Assembly (NCBI GenBank): GCA_027624955.1
Contig: JAQBTG010000028.1
Coordinates: forward strand, 1 to 52,019
Direction of reading: 5' to 3'
Origin: Pseudomonadota bacterium
GTDB taxonomy: Bacteria > Pseudomonadota > Alphaproteobacteria > UBA828
Length of the DNA stretch: 52,019 nucleotides
The notes under the pieces are model-generated. The model made no database searches. It was not told where the DNA came from and worked only from the letters and a program-made list of their open reading frames with translations. Of this stretch, positions 43,565-51,383 are shown piece after piece. A program made the position numbers and the translations under genes. Every line of letters starts with the position of its first letter. Position 1 is the first letter of the stretch.

Positions 43565-43933
43565 TCAGCTTGCGGCGAGCCACGCCTCCGCGTCTTCAGC
43601 CTCTTGGAGTGTAAAACTCTTGATCTCAACGCCGGGGAACAGTGCGCCCTCGATCTCGGCAGCGGTTCGGAGCCAGCTTGCATCGCTGAGGACTGCGCAA
43701 CGATCAAATTTACCGAGCAGTCCGAATAGCTTCGGAAGGCGCGAGAACTCGACGCCGATGGCCCCGAGGGTCGGTATGGAAAGCTCGGTGATCGTGTAGA
43801 GCATCCGCCCGTTGGTTATGTCCTCGGACTTCGCGGTCAAATCGTCGAGAGCAACGCGCATCGTCTCTGAGTCCAACGTTCCGCTGAGCTCGATATCGAT
43901 GCGGTTCGGCGTCGGTTTGGTAACTGTCAGCAT
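43565..43933 (-). CDS. SpoIIAA-like (STAS-fold) protein
   Basis: A 122-residue protein of the SpoIIAA-like family (PF11964), with NRIDIELSGTLDSETMR at the start, an internal SEDITNGRMLYTI and the tail LFPGVEIKSFTLQEAEDAEAWL. These are small lipid- or ligand-binding STAS-fold proteins; there is no anti-sigma partner here. The ATG at 43933 follows GGGAG; a longer frame to 43975 is less likely. It converges on the crotonase gene across about 120 bases in which I see no feature. Confidence 0.8.
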   Translation of the reverse strand: MLTVTKPTPNRIDIELSGTLDSETMRVALDDLTAKSEDITNGRMLYTITELSIPTLGAIGVEFSRLPKLFGLLGKFDRCAVLSDASWLRTAAEIEGALFPGVEIKSFTLQEAEDAEAWLAAS

Positions 43934-44459
43934 CGGAAACTCCCACAATCGGTGTTTCGAAACGCCGCTCCCCAACTAACCGTGGAGATCGGCTGGCCGC
44001 CTGGCGGCACGACTGCTTTGTTGAGCTATGCAGACGTTTGCTACGCGACACCAGCTTAATGTGGCCAACCTCCTTGCGGCAATCAAGGGCTGAAATCACT
44101 ATTGGCCCCAGGCGGAAGAGCGCGACACTTTCGGTGTCAGTTGAAAAGTATCGATCTATTGGTGGAAATTTTTCGAGCGGCTGGCCGCCCGCTTTCTCCA
44201 TTTATTTCAGATCGGATAGGCGCTCCGCCGTGACCCCCATGGAAAGCCCCTCTATGTCCTCCCAATTTCTATAGTTACGTTTGATTGCCACGGAGATTTT
44301 GTTGCTCATAGCAATGGTCCTAAATGTGCAAATGTGACCCAGATCAATGTAGGGCTCGGCTCCAGCCTTTAGTGTCTTGAGCAATAGTCGGCCGGCGGGA
44401 GTTTGCATGATGCGCTCCTGCCTCATGCCAAAGCCGTGCATTTTGGGAGGCCTTTCTCG
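43934..44459. other. Intergenic stretch with no firm gene
   Basis: About 525 bases between the SpoIIAA-like and MBL genes. A minus-strand frame (44202-44408 if begun at an internal ATG, about 68 residues, basic, no known domain) is open but has weak support. Base composition is more even than in the catabolic islands on either side. The remainder holds nothing I can name. Confidence 0.4.
44202..44408 (-). CDS. Doubtful small hypothetical protein
   Basis: An open frame that from the ATG at 44408 gives 68 residues, with basic and hydrophobic segments and the phrase NYRNWEDIEGLSMG. No domain is recognised and the ribosome-binding site (GGAG, about 10 bases upstream) is mediocre. The divergent MBL gene begins only about 50 bases away. 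It may be real or a chance frame; I include it at low confidence. Confidence 0.25.
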   Translation of the reverse strand: MQTPAGRLLLKTLKAGAEPYIDLGHICTFRTIAMSNKISVAIKRNYRNWEDIEGLSMGVTAERLSDLK

Positions 44460-45362
44460 ATGCCACCAATAACTTCCGAGAAGCCCATTGCAGCCGTTCA
44501 TGTAATTTCTACCGGTTCAGCCGAACAGCATAAGGAGCACCGCTACGGCAGCAAGCTTCCACGAATATGGTGGGCATTGGCGTCACGGAGCTGGGTAGAA
44601 GTTCCGATCAATGTTTACGTGATTGAGCATCGCGATGGCCTCGTGTTGTTCGATGCCGGTCTAGATCCAGCGATAGCGTCGGATCCAAACTATGTGACTC
44701 AGGCGATCGGCCGATTTTTCCTGCGCAAGGTCTTTCGCATTCACATCGGGCCGGATGACGCGCTAAGCAAAAAGCTTGAAGGACTGGGGCACGCCCCCGC
44801 CGACGTCCGCAGGGTCGTCGTCTCCCACCTACACTTCGATCATATTGGCTGTATCAAGGAGGTCTCCCAGGCCGAATTGCTCGTAAGTCGTGAAGAGTGG
44901 AAACGGTTATCCAGGCCGCATCCCGAACGGGATTGGATATTGCGCGAGCACGTCGAATTGCCGGGCGCCAACTGGCAGCCGATAGACTTTGTCCCGACCG
45001 AGGATGCGTTGATTGCACCCTTCGGAGCTTGTTACGACGTGATGGGGGATGGCTCGATGGTGTTGCTGCCTACCCCCGGCCACACACCGGGGTCCCTATC
45101 CATGCTGGTGCGATCGGATGGGTTTCCGCCGCTGCTGCTTGTGGGAGACCTCACCTATGAAGTCGATTTGTTGATGAGAGACCAGGTCCCCGGGGTCGGC
45201 GACAAAACTCAGCTGCGGTCGTCCTTCGCCAAAGTTCGTGCCCTAAAAAAGCAATTGCCAGACCTTGTCATCTTGGCAAGCCACGACCCCGCGGCTGAGG
45301 GAGCGTTGAGATCAGCATCAAGCTTAATGCAAATCGAGGGAGCTGAAGGTCATGCACATTGA
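44460..45362 (+). CDS. Metallo-beta-lactamase-fold hydrolase (lactonase-like)
   Basis: A 300-residue MBL-fold enzyme with the two-metal motif HLHFDH (H123, H125, D127, H128), His in TPGHTPGS, Asp in VGDLTYE and a last His in ASHDP. The layout resembles N-acyl-homoserine lactonases and related lactonases (AttM/AiiA type), but the substrate is not decided by sequence. The ATG at 44460 follows GGGAGG by 9 bases; a TTG at 44403 is rejected. The last 11 bases overlap the FAD oxidoreductase gene, so the two are coupled and likely act on the same compound. Confidence 0.88.
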   Translation: MPPITSEKPIAAVHVISTGSAEQHKEHRYGSKLPRIWWALASRSWVEVPINVYVIEHRDGLVLFDAGLDPAIASDPNYVTQAIGRFFLRKVFRIHIGPDDALSKKLEGLGHAPADVRRVVVSHLHFDHIGCIKEVSQAELLVSREEWKRLSRPHPERDWILREHVELPGANWQPIDFVPTEDALIAPFGACYDVMGDGSMVLLPTPGHTPGSLSMLVRSDGFPPLLLVGDLTYEVDLLMRDQVPGVGDKTQLRSSFAKVRALKKQLPDLVILASHDPAAEGALRSASSLMQIEGAEGHAH

Positions 45363-46908
45363 TTACGACGTAATCGTGATCGGATCGGGTTTGGGCGGAT
45401 TGACCGCTGGAGCCCTGTTCGCGAGGGCCGGTCACCGGGTATTGATCCTGGAGCGCAACGCGGAATTCGGCGGGGCGGCGACAACCTATCAGCATGGGTC
45501 GTTGACCATTGAAGCCTCGCTGCATGAAACGACCGACCCGCATAATCCGCGCGATTGGAAGTCACGCGCCTTTCGAGCGCTCGGCATCCTCGATGATCTC
45601 GAGTTCGTACCCGTTGGTGATTTCTACCAGGTCCGTGGCCGTCTCTTCGACCCGCCGTTCTCTCTGCCGCACGGATTCGATGCGGTAGAGAAGGCGCTGG
45701 CCGCACGCTTTCCCAGCCATCGCAAGGCCTTCCGGCGCCTCTTCGAGCGCATGGAAGCGGTCCAGAACGCCACGGCACTGGTGGGCGAGCAGCATGACAG
45801 TCTGTGGTGGTTCCTGCATGCGCCCATGCTGCCGTTGAAACTCTGGCCATTATTACGGGGCATGCGGCAGAGCGTGTCCGACGTGTTTACGGAGCTGTTC
45901 GGCGACGACGAGTTGCCGAAGATTGCCCTCGCCGCAAATCTGGCGTACCACGCGGACGATCCCGATAAGCTGTGGTGGATCCTGTACGCGGTCCTATGGG
46001 GGGAATTCCTTGCCAGTGGCGGGACCTACATCCGGGGCGGCTCGGGAACGCTCAGCCGCCGGCTCGTTGGTGTCGTCGAGGAAGAAGGGGGTGCGGCGCA
46101 GTCTGGCCGTACCGTGACCGATATCCTTCTGGACGAAGATGGCCATGCGGTCGGTGTCGCGCATGCGGCATCTGACGGCAGCGATCGCCAAGAGGAACGG
46201 GCGCCTGTCCTGTTCGGCAACGCCGCGCCCGCGGTATTGGCGGACGCTCTTCCCCCGGAAGCACGGGAGAGGTTCTCGCGGCAATATGAGGGGCGGAAAC
46301 AATCGATCTCCCTGTTTACCGTGTCTCTGGGGCTGAACCGGCGCCCCAGCGAGTTGGGGTTCACGCATTACTCCACCATGCTGATTCCCGATTGGCTGGA
46401 GTCACTTTCGGATTATTCACGCAGCGCGATATTGCTTGCCGACCCGCCCGCCGAGCGCATGCCGGTCATGAGCGTTGTTGACTACAGCGCTGTCGACAGC
46501 GGTCTGAACCCGCAAGGCCCATACCTGGTTTCCGTCGTCGGCGTCGATCGCGTGGCGAACTGGGAGGGGCTCGACGAACAGGCTTACCAGTCCAAACGAG
46601 ATACTTGGCTTGCCGCGATCATCGCCGAGATCAATCGGACATTCCCCGGATTCGCCGACGCCGTGGTGCAGCGGGAAATGGCGACTGCGCTCACCATGCG
46701 GCGCTACCTCAATACGCCCGAAGGTGCTGTTTATGGATTTGCGGCAGAGCCGCCTTCTGGCAGGCGAACAGCGCGCACCGAGAAAGCGGTGGAAACGAAC
46801 GTTCCCGGGTTGTGGTTGGCATCGGCTTATGGCGGTTTCGGCGGCTTTACCGGCGCAATGATGACGGGTTGGCAGGCGGCGCAGGCGGCATTAAGGGCGA
46901 GCCGATAG
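45352..46908 (+). CDS. FAD-dependent oxidoreductase (phytoene desaturase/CrtISO-like)
   Basis: A 518-residue flavoprotein of the NAD(P)-binding Rossmann / phytoene-desaturase-like group. The N-terminal dinucleotide motif VIGSGLGGLTAGALFARAG (residues 8-26) is followed by LERNAEFGGAA and, at the C-terminus, GLWLASAYGGFGGFTGAM, which positions the flavin. The middle is more like carotenoid isomerase/all-trans-retinol-type enzymes than true phytoene desaturase. No carotenoid genes are nearby. With the lactonase-like hydrolase it forms a two-gene unit of unknown pathway. Confidence 0.85.
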   Translation: MHIDYDVIVIGSGLGGLTAGALFARAGHRVLILERNAEFGGAATTYQHGSLTIEASLHETTDPHNPRDWKSRAFRALGILDDLEFVPVGDFYQVRGRLFDPPFSLPHGFDAVEKALAARFPSHRKAFRRLFERMEAVQNATALVGEQHDSLWWFLHAPMLPLKLWPLLRGMRQSVSDVFTELFGDDELPKIALAANLAYHADDPDKLWWILYAVLWGEFLASGGTYIRGGSGTLSRRLVGVVEEEGGAAQSGRTVTDILLDEDGHAVGVAHAASDGSDRQEERAPVLFGNAAPAVLADALPPEARERFSRQYEGRKQSISLFTVSLGLNRRPSELGFTHYSTMLIPDWLESLSDYSRSAILLADPPAERMPVMSVVDYSAVDSGLNPQGPYLVSVVGVDRVANWEGLDEQAYQSKRDTWLAAIIAEINRTFPGFADAVVQREMATALTMRRYLNTPEGAVYGFAAEPPSGRRTARTEKAVETNVPGLWLASAYGGFGGFTGAMMTGWQAAQAALRASR

Positions 46909-46981
46909 AACCCTGCTGGTTTTGGTTTGGATCCTGTCTGGGCCTCAGTGAATGCCAGCCTCTGGTAAACCTGTTGAATAC

Positions 46982-47006
46982 TGGCGGAAGGACGGGGATT
47001 CGAACG
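46982..47006 (-). tRNA. tRNA-Ser-like 3'-end fragment
   Basis: Read on the minus strand, TTCGAATCCCCGTCCTTCCG followed by CCA looks like the T-loop, the 3' side of the T-stem, the acceptor strand TCCTTCC and CCA of a tRNA-Ser. The bases before it (CGGCG) pair with four of the five T-stem bases. The anticodon arm and the 5' acceptor strand (expected GGAAGGA) are absent upstream, so it is a fragment, not a tRNA gene. Such fragments often mark integration or recombination endpoints. Confidence 0.45.
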
Positions 47007-47041
47007 CCGGAGCGACTGTCAGAGAAGCGAGCAACCCTCAA

Positions 47042-47648
47042 TCAGAAGTGATCTGGGAAATGGGGGATAGTATTGTCGGTGCGGTCGGGCATTTCGTTGC
47101 ACCGATCATGCCGGTAAGCCAGGCCAGCAGCATCTAGCTCAGAATATCGTTGATCACTGTCGCCGAGACGATGGTCTGGCCGATACGGTGATCGAGTAAG
47201 TTGAGGTCGTATAGCATTCACACTGTCGCCGGGACTGCGGTTATCGCCAATGCAATGTCGATGAAAAGACATTGCTCGATGCGTAGCGGTGACTCCGGCA
47301 GAAAGATCCGTCCCAGCTCCACGCCGAGTGCGCGCGGGAGCACCATGCCGCCGAACGCGACCGCCAGCGACGTTGCTGAGCGCCCGAATACCCTGTGCGG
47401 TTGTATCTCCACGCCGACAAACAACATGAGAAAAAACATGCCGAGATCGGTGATGGTATTGAATATCTGGTTGCCGTTGAGACCGGAGAGGGAGGGAAAG
47501 GTATCGGGGAATCTGGTACCGACGGCGCTGAGCGAGACGCCGGCGATCAGTTCGCCGATGAGGGAAGATGATGGCGACAGTTGTTCCGCCCCTTCGCCGA
47601 AGGCGCGCGTGGCGGCCAGGAGGGTGAGGACGACGTAAAAAGCTCCAT
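47042..47648 (-). pseudogene. Cation/proton antiporter (CPA2/KefB type) pseudogene
   Basis: A decayed N-terminal half of a monovalent cation:proton antiporter. From ATG 47648 the text is MELF; after a one-base loss in the T-run it continues YVVLTLLAATRAFGE, then LIGELIAGVSL, TDLGMFFLMLFVGVEI, and FIDIALAITAVPATV. An in-frame TGA (47220-47218) and TAG (about 47150) interrupt MLYDLNLLDHRIGQTIVSA and VINDILS. After a further frameshift it continues as LTGMIGATKCPTAPT, ending near 47042. The second half of the gene is missing, and its end lies next to the tRNA-like fragment. At least two frameshifts and two stops mean it is dead. Confidence 0.8.
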
Positions 47649-47772
47649 CCTAACATTCCGGAGTGCGCCGGCGATCATCGTGGTAGGCGCTGCAATTTTC
47701 GAAGCTGTAAGCGCCCTTGCGGAAGGCCGGTGTAAGCGCCGAAGCGCCGCCGGCATCGCGCGGAGCGCGCCG

Positions 47773-48309
47773 TCAGCTCTGCTCGGGATACCAATATTCC
47801 GGTGCCGGGCGCTCAAAATCGGCGGGGCGGTCGATCACTTCGATGGTGGTGCCGCTCGCCTCCAGCGTGTCGTAATAGCAAAAGCGGACGCGCTTCCAAC
47901 TGCCTTCCATGATCGGCTCGAAGCCGCGCGACCTAAAATTTGCGTGGCATTCGTCCCACGTCATACCGAGATCGCTTAGCAACACGCCGACATGCTGCAC
48001 GCCTTCTTGGTTGCGCTCCAAATAATCCTTATAGATGCTCGGCCCCTCAAGCGGCTGAATGATTTCCCAATTGAGCGCGCCGGTCCAAGCCAGGGCCAGA
48101 CGCATACTGAATTTTGCTGGCTTGCCGCGATAGCTGGTGTCGAAGAGGTCCGGCGCGCGGTACTCATTTACCCACCACGGGCCGATGCCGAGTTGATCTG
48201 CATAGCGCCGCACCATGGCGTCCAAATCGCGCGTGACGATGCAAATTTGCCGCGTCTCAGGAATGAAATCATTGGCCAGACTAAGTGTCGCGGGATCGGG
48301 GCTGGTCAT
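47773..48309 (-). CDS. VOC/glyoxalase-fold protein
   Basis: A 178-residue protein with two betaalphabeta modules of the vicinal-oxygen-chelate superfamily: ETRQICIVTRDLDAMVRRYAD-type start, IGPWWVNEYRAP, then EGVQHVGVLLSDLGMTWDE and FCYYDTLEASGTTIEVIDRP. Metal ligands of methylmalonyl-CoA epimerase or lactoylglutathione-lyase type enzymes are plausible (His in QHVGV, Glu in TTIEVI). The ATG at 48309 follows GGAGG; the upstream open frame is inside the molybdenum-subunit gene. It probably shares a transcript with that gene. Confidence 0.85.
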   Translation of the reverse strand: MTSPDPATLSLANDFIPETRQICIVTRDLDAMVRRYADQLGIGPWWVNEYRAPDLFDTSYRGKPAKFSMRLALAWTGALNWEIIQPLEGPSIYKDYLERNQEGVQHVGVLLSDLGMTWDECHANFRSRGFEPIMEGSWKRVRFCYYDTLEASGTTIEVIDRPADFERPAPEYWYPEQS

Positions 48310-48323
48310 GTCAGGGGCCTCCT

Positions 48324-50654
48324 TCAACCGGCCTGCACGGCGCGCCAAACGCGCTCCGGCGTGAGCGGCATGTCGATATGCTCGACGCCGCGCACGGCCA
48401 GGGCGTCCAACACCGCATTGACCACCGCTGGCACCGACGGAATGCAACCGGCTTCGCCGCAGCCTTTGACGCCGAATACATTTTGGTTGGTGAGCACCTC
48501 ATTGGTGGCGAGGTAGAACTCCGGCATGTCGTCGGCGCGCGGCATGCAATAATCCATGAACGAACCGCTGATCAATTGGCCGCTCTCGGAATCATAATTG
48601 CAGTTTTCGAACACCGCCTGGCCCAATCCCTGAGCGAGGCCGCCATGAATCTGGCCTTCCAGCAACTGCGGATTGACGACGCGGCCGAAATCATTGACCG
48701 CGGTGTAGCTATCAAGCGTCAGCGCACCGGTTTCGGGGTCCACTTCTACTTCGCAAATATGACAGCCGTTGGGCAAGGTCGGATCGGAAATCTCCGATTG
48801 CGCGCTCTCGTCCAGCCCCGGCGTCATGCCTTCGGGCAAGTTGGTGGCAACGCGGGCCTTCGCGGCAAGCGCCATCACGTCGATTGAGCGGTCGGTCCCG
48901 GCGACGGTAAATGCACCGTCGTCGAAGCGGATATCCGCCACCGATGTTTCGAGTAGATGGGCGGCGAGCCGTTTGCCCTTCTCGATGATCTTGTCAGCGC
49001 CAAGCTTGACCGCCACACCGACCATATAGGTTGAGCGCGATCCGCCGGTTCCACCGCCTTGCGGCAGACTATCGCTGTCGCCCTCTTCGTAGAAAATCTT
49101 GTCGAACGGCACACCGAGGGTCTCGTTGAGGAACTGCGCAAAGATCGTGCTATGGCCCTGGCCGGAGGATTTGGTGCCGGCGGTCAGAGTGACACTGTCG
49201 TCGCCATTGAAGCGGATCGATACACTCTCATTCGGATCGCCGACTGTGGATTCGACATAGAGCGCCATGCCGATGCCGCGCAATCTGCCGCGTTCGAGAG
49301 CCAGCGCACGGCGCTGATTAAAGCCGAACCAATCGGCAAACTTCATGCAGCTGTCCATGTTCTCTTCGAACTGACCACAATCATATTCGATGCCCATCGG
49401 GCTGGTGTAAGGCATCTGCTCTGACGGGATGATGTTGCGGCGGCGAATTTCAATTGCGCCGAGGCCGGTCTCGCGCGCTGCCTTATCAACCAAGCGCTCC
49501 ACCACATAGACGCTTTCCGGAATGCCGGCGCCGCGGTACGCATCGGTGAATACGGTGTTGGTCAACACGCCGCGCACTTCGGCATGGATCGCCGGCGTGC
49601 GGTAGGCATTGGCGAGCATACGGGTGTAGAGAAGGGTCGGGCTGACCGGTCCCAAATTCGATACATAGGCGCCGAGATTGGCTGTGGTGCTGACGCGAAT
49701 GCCGAGGAAATTGGCTTCTGCGTCGAGCGCCAGTTCGGCATGGGTGACGTGATCGCGCGCCTGAGTGTCGCTGACCATGCCCTCGCCGCGCTCGCTCATC
49801 CATCGCACCGGGCGCCCGGTCTTGCGCGCCGCCCAAGCGATCAGCGGTTGCTCGGGGTGGACCATATGTTTCATGCCGAATCCGCCGCCGAGGGCTGGCG
49901 AGAGAATGCGCACCGCGTCTTGCTCAACGCTGAGAATATTGGCGACGATGGCACGCGTGTCGAACGGATGCTGGGTATTGGTGTGCAGCGTGTAGCGCCC
50001 ACTGGCTTGATCGAAAATGCCGAGCGCGCCGCGCGTCTCGATCGGGTTGACGATCACGCGGCTATTCACCAAATCGACCGCGACAACACGCGCTGCATTG
50101 TTGAACGCCGCGTCCACGGCGTCGCGGTCGCCATGCTCCCAGACGAAAGACAAATTGCCAGGCGCCTCAGGCCACAGTGTCGGCGCGTCTGGTGCTTCAG
50201 CGCGGCCGGTTTCCACCACGCACGGCAGCGCGCGGTATGTCACCGCAATTTGTTCTGCCGCGTCTCGTGCTTGGCTCGACGTCTCGGCAATCACCATCAC
50301 CACCGCCTCACCGACGTGACGCACGCGCTCCGCAGGCAAAAGGTAATTGGGCGGATAATAGGCACGACTGCCGTCGGGTCGATTTAACGGCACGAAGGCG
50401 TCCATGTTGCATGGCACGGTACCGAGCCCGTCGGCTTCGACATCGGCGCCAGTAAAGATCGCCACCACGCCGGGCATCGCCAGAGCTGCGGTGCAATCGA
50501 TGTTTCCAATTTCCGCATGGGCATGCTCCGAGCGCAAGAAATGTGCGTGCGTCTGGCCGGGCAGGTTGAGGTCATCTTGAAATTTGCCCGCGCCGCGCAG
50601 CAAATCATTGTCTTCTTTGCGTTTGACCGATTGTCCGACACCGAATTTTGCCAT
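48324..50654 (-). CDS. Molybdopterin-binding subunit, xanthine dehydrogenase/CoxL family
   Basis: A 776-residue large subunit of the xanthine oxidase / aldehyde oxidase / CO dehydrogenase family, which hydroxylates its substrate at a molybdenum-cytosine-dinucleotide centre. It has KRKEDNDLLRGAGKFQDD at the start, GGGFGMKHMVHPEQ, AYRGAGIPES (where many homologues read AYRGAGRPE and CO dehydrogenases AYRCSFR) and the active-site Glu in GVKGCGEAGCIPSVPA. The lack of the AYRCSFR loop excludes CO dehydrogenase. The usual FeS and FAD subunits are not encoded nearby, which is unusual. The ATG at 50654 follows GGGAGA. Confidence 0.92.
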   Translation of the reverse strand: MAKFGVGQSVKRKEDNDLLRGAGKFQDDLNLPGQTHAHFLRSEHAHAEIGNIDCTAALAMPGVVAIFTGADVEADGLGTVPCNMDAFVPLNRPDGSRAYYPPNYLLPAERVRHVGEAVVMVIAETSSQARDAAEQIAVTYRALPCVVETGRAEAPDAPTLWPEAPGNLSFVWEHGDRDAVDAAFNNAARVVAVDLVNSRVIVNPIETRGALGIFDQASGRYTLHTNTQHPFDTRAIVANILSVEQDAVRILSPALGGGFGMKHMVHPEQPLIAWAARKTGRPVRWMSERGEGMVSDTQARDHVTHAELALDAEANFLGIRVSTTANLGAYVSNLGPVSPTLLYTRMLANAYRTPAIHAEVRGVLTNTVFTDAYRGAGIPESVYVVERLVDKAARETGLGAIEIRRRNIIPSEQMPYTSPMGIEYDCGQFEENMDSCMKFADWFGFNQRRALALERGRLRGIGMALYVESTVGDPNESVSIRFNGDDSVTLTAGTKSSGQGHSTIFAQFLNETLGVPFDKIFYEEGDSDSLPQGGGTGGSRSTYMVGVAVKLGADKIIEKGKRLAAHLLETSVADIRFDDGAFTVAGTDRSIDVMALAAKARVATNLPEGMTPGLDESAQSEISDPTLPNGCHICEVEVDPETGALTLDSYTAVNDFGRVVNPQLLEGQIHGGLAQGLGQAVFENCNYDSESGQLISGSFMDYCMPRADDMPEFYLATNEVLTNQNVFGVKGCGEAGCIPSVPAVVNAVLDALAVRGVEHIDMPLTPERVWRAVQAG

Positions 50655-50832
50655 GTCTTGTTTCTCCCTGTTCCCTGTCACGCCGACCCGTGGCGGTAAT
50701 AATATGCCAATGCACAAGCCAACGACACGTCGTTGTTTAGTTATTTAGGCCGTGGCGAAGAATCTCTTTGACCGCCCGGATGCGCTGTCACACTCTTTCG
50801 CTCCAACATTAACCCACGAGATGAGGATAACC

Positions 50833-51297
50833 ATGGCCGAACCCACATTGGAACAACAAGTCGCACGCTTAACTGCGATCGAGGACATCAAACAGTTGAA
50901 GGCGCAGTACTGCGCTTATTGCGATGACGGCTACGACCCAGAGGGTATTGGCGCCCAGTTCGTCGAAGACGGTATCTGGGACGGTGCCGCTTTCGGCCGC
51001 CATGTGGGCAGGGCGGCGATAAAGGAGTTTTTCAGCGGTATTTCAGGCGATATCACCTTCGCCGGTCATCTGGTGCTGAACCCGATCATCACTGTGGACG
51101 GCGATACCGCCAACGGCAAATGGTGGTTGATCATGCCATGCACCACAAACGAAGATGGCAAGAAGGAAGCGAAATGGTTGGCGGCGGAATATAACGATGA
51201 CTACGTCAAGCAAGACGGGCGCTGGCTGTTCAAGCATCTCCGTCTAGAAATTAGATTCTTTGCGCCCCATCTCGAGGGCTGGGCGGCGATGACCTAA
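50833..51297 (+). CDS. SnoaL-like (NTF2-fold) protein
   Basis: A 154-residue single-domain protein of the SnoaL_4 / NTF2-like group, with IEDIKQLKAQYCAYCDDGYD at about 15-34, FVEDGIWDG, and the C-terminal DGRWLFKHLRLEIRFFAP. Such proteins act as small isomerases, dehydratases or ligand binders, often beside ring-modifying oxygenases. The ATG at 50833 follows GAGG by about 6 bases; the GTG at 50752 would add 27 residues and has no such site. It diverges from the molybdenum-subunit gene. Confidence 0.85.
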   Translation: MAEPTLEQQVARLTAIEDIKQLKAQYCAYCDDGYDPEGIGAQFVEDGIWDGAAFGRHVGRAAIKEFFSGISGDITFAGHLVLNPIITVDGDTANGKWWLIMPCTTNEDGKKEAKWLAAEYNDDYVKQDGRWLFKHLRLEIRFFAPHLEGWAAMT

Positions 51298-51322
51298 GAG
51301 AGCGCTTGAGCCACCGCACAAT

Positions 51323-51349
51323 ATTAGGGGCGCCTCAGGCGCCCCTAAT
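51323..51349. terminator. Bidirectional terminator hairpin
   Basis: ATTAGGGGCGCC-TCA-GGCGCCCCTAAT is a perfect 12-base-pair stem with a 3-base loop in the gap between the convergent SnoaL-like and LivM genes. Flanking bases are symmetrical (ATT / AAT), giving short T-runs on each side. It should terminate both transcripts. Confidence 0.85.
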
Positions 51350-51383
51350 TCGTTGCTCTAAAGATTGGCTGGCGCGCTGCTGA

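Noticed and set aside
46605-47051. 148-codon plus-strand frame running into the tRNA-like fragment
   Set aside because: Phrases such as GIRTPERLSE are typical of false frames read through tRNA 3' ends; most of it is a shadow of the FAD oxidoreductase.
47042-47656. 204-codon minus-strand frame over the antiporter remnant
   Set aside because: The reading is a shifted frame of the antiporter pseudogene; the transporter text is in the neighbouring frame.
48324-50654. Carbon monoxide dehydrogenase CoxL
   Set aside because: The AYRCSFR active-site loop is absent (AYRGAGIPES instead) and CoxS/CoxM are missing.
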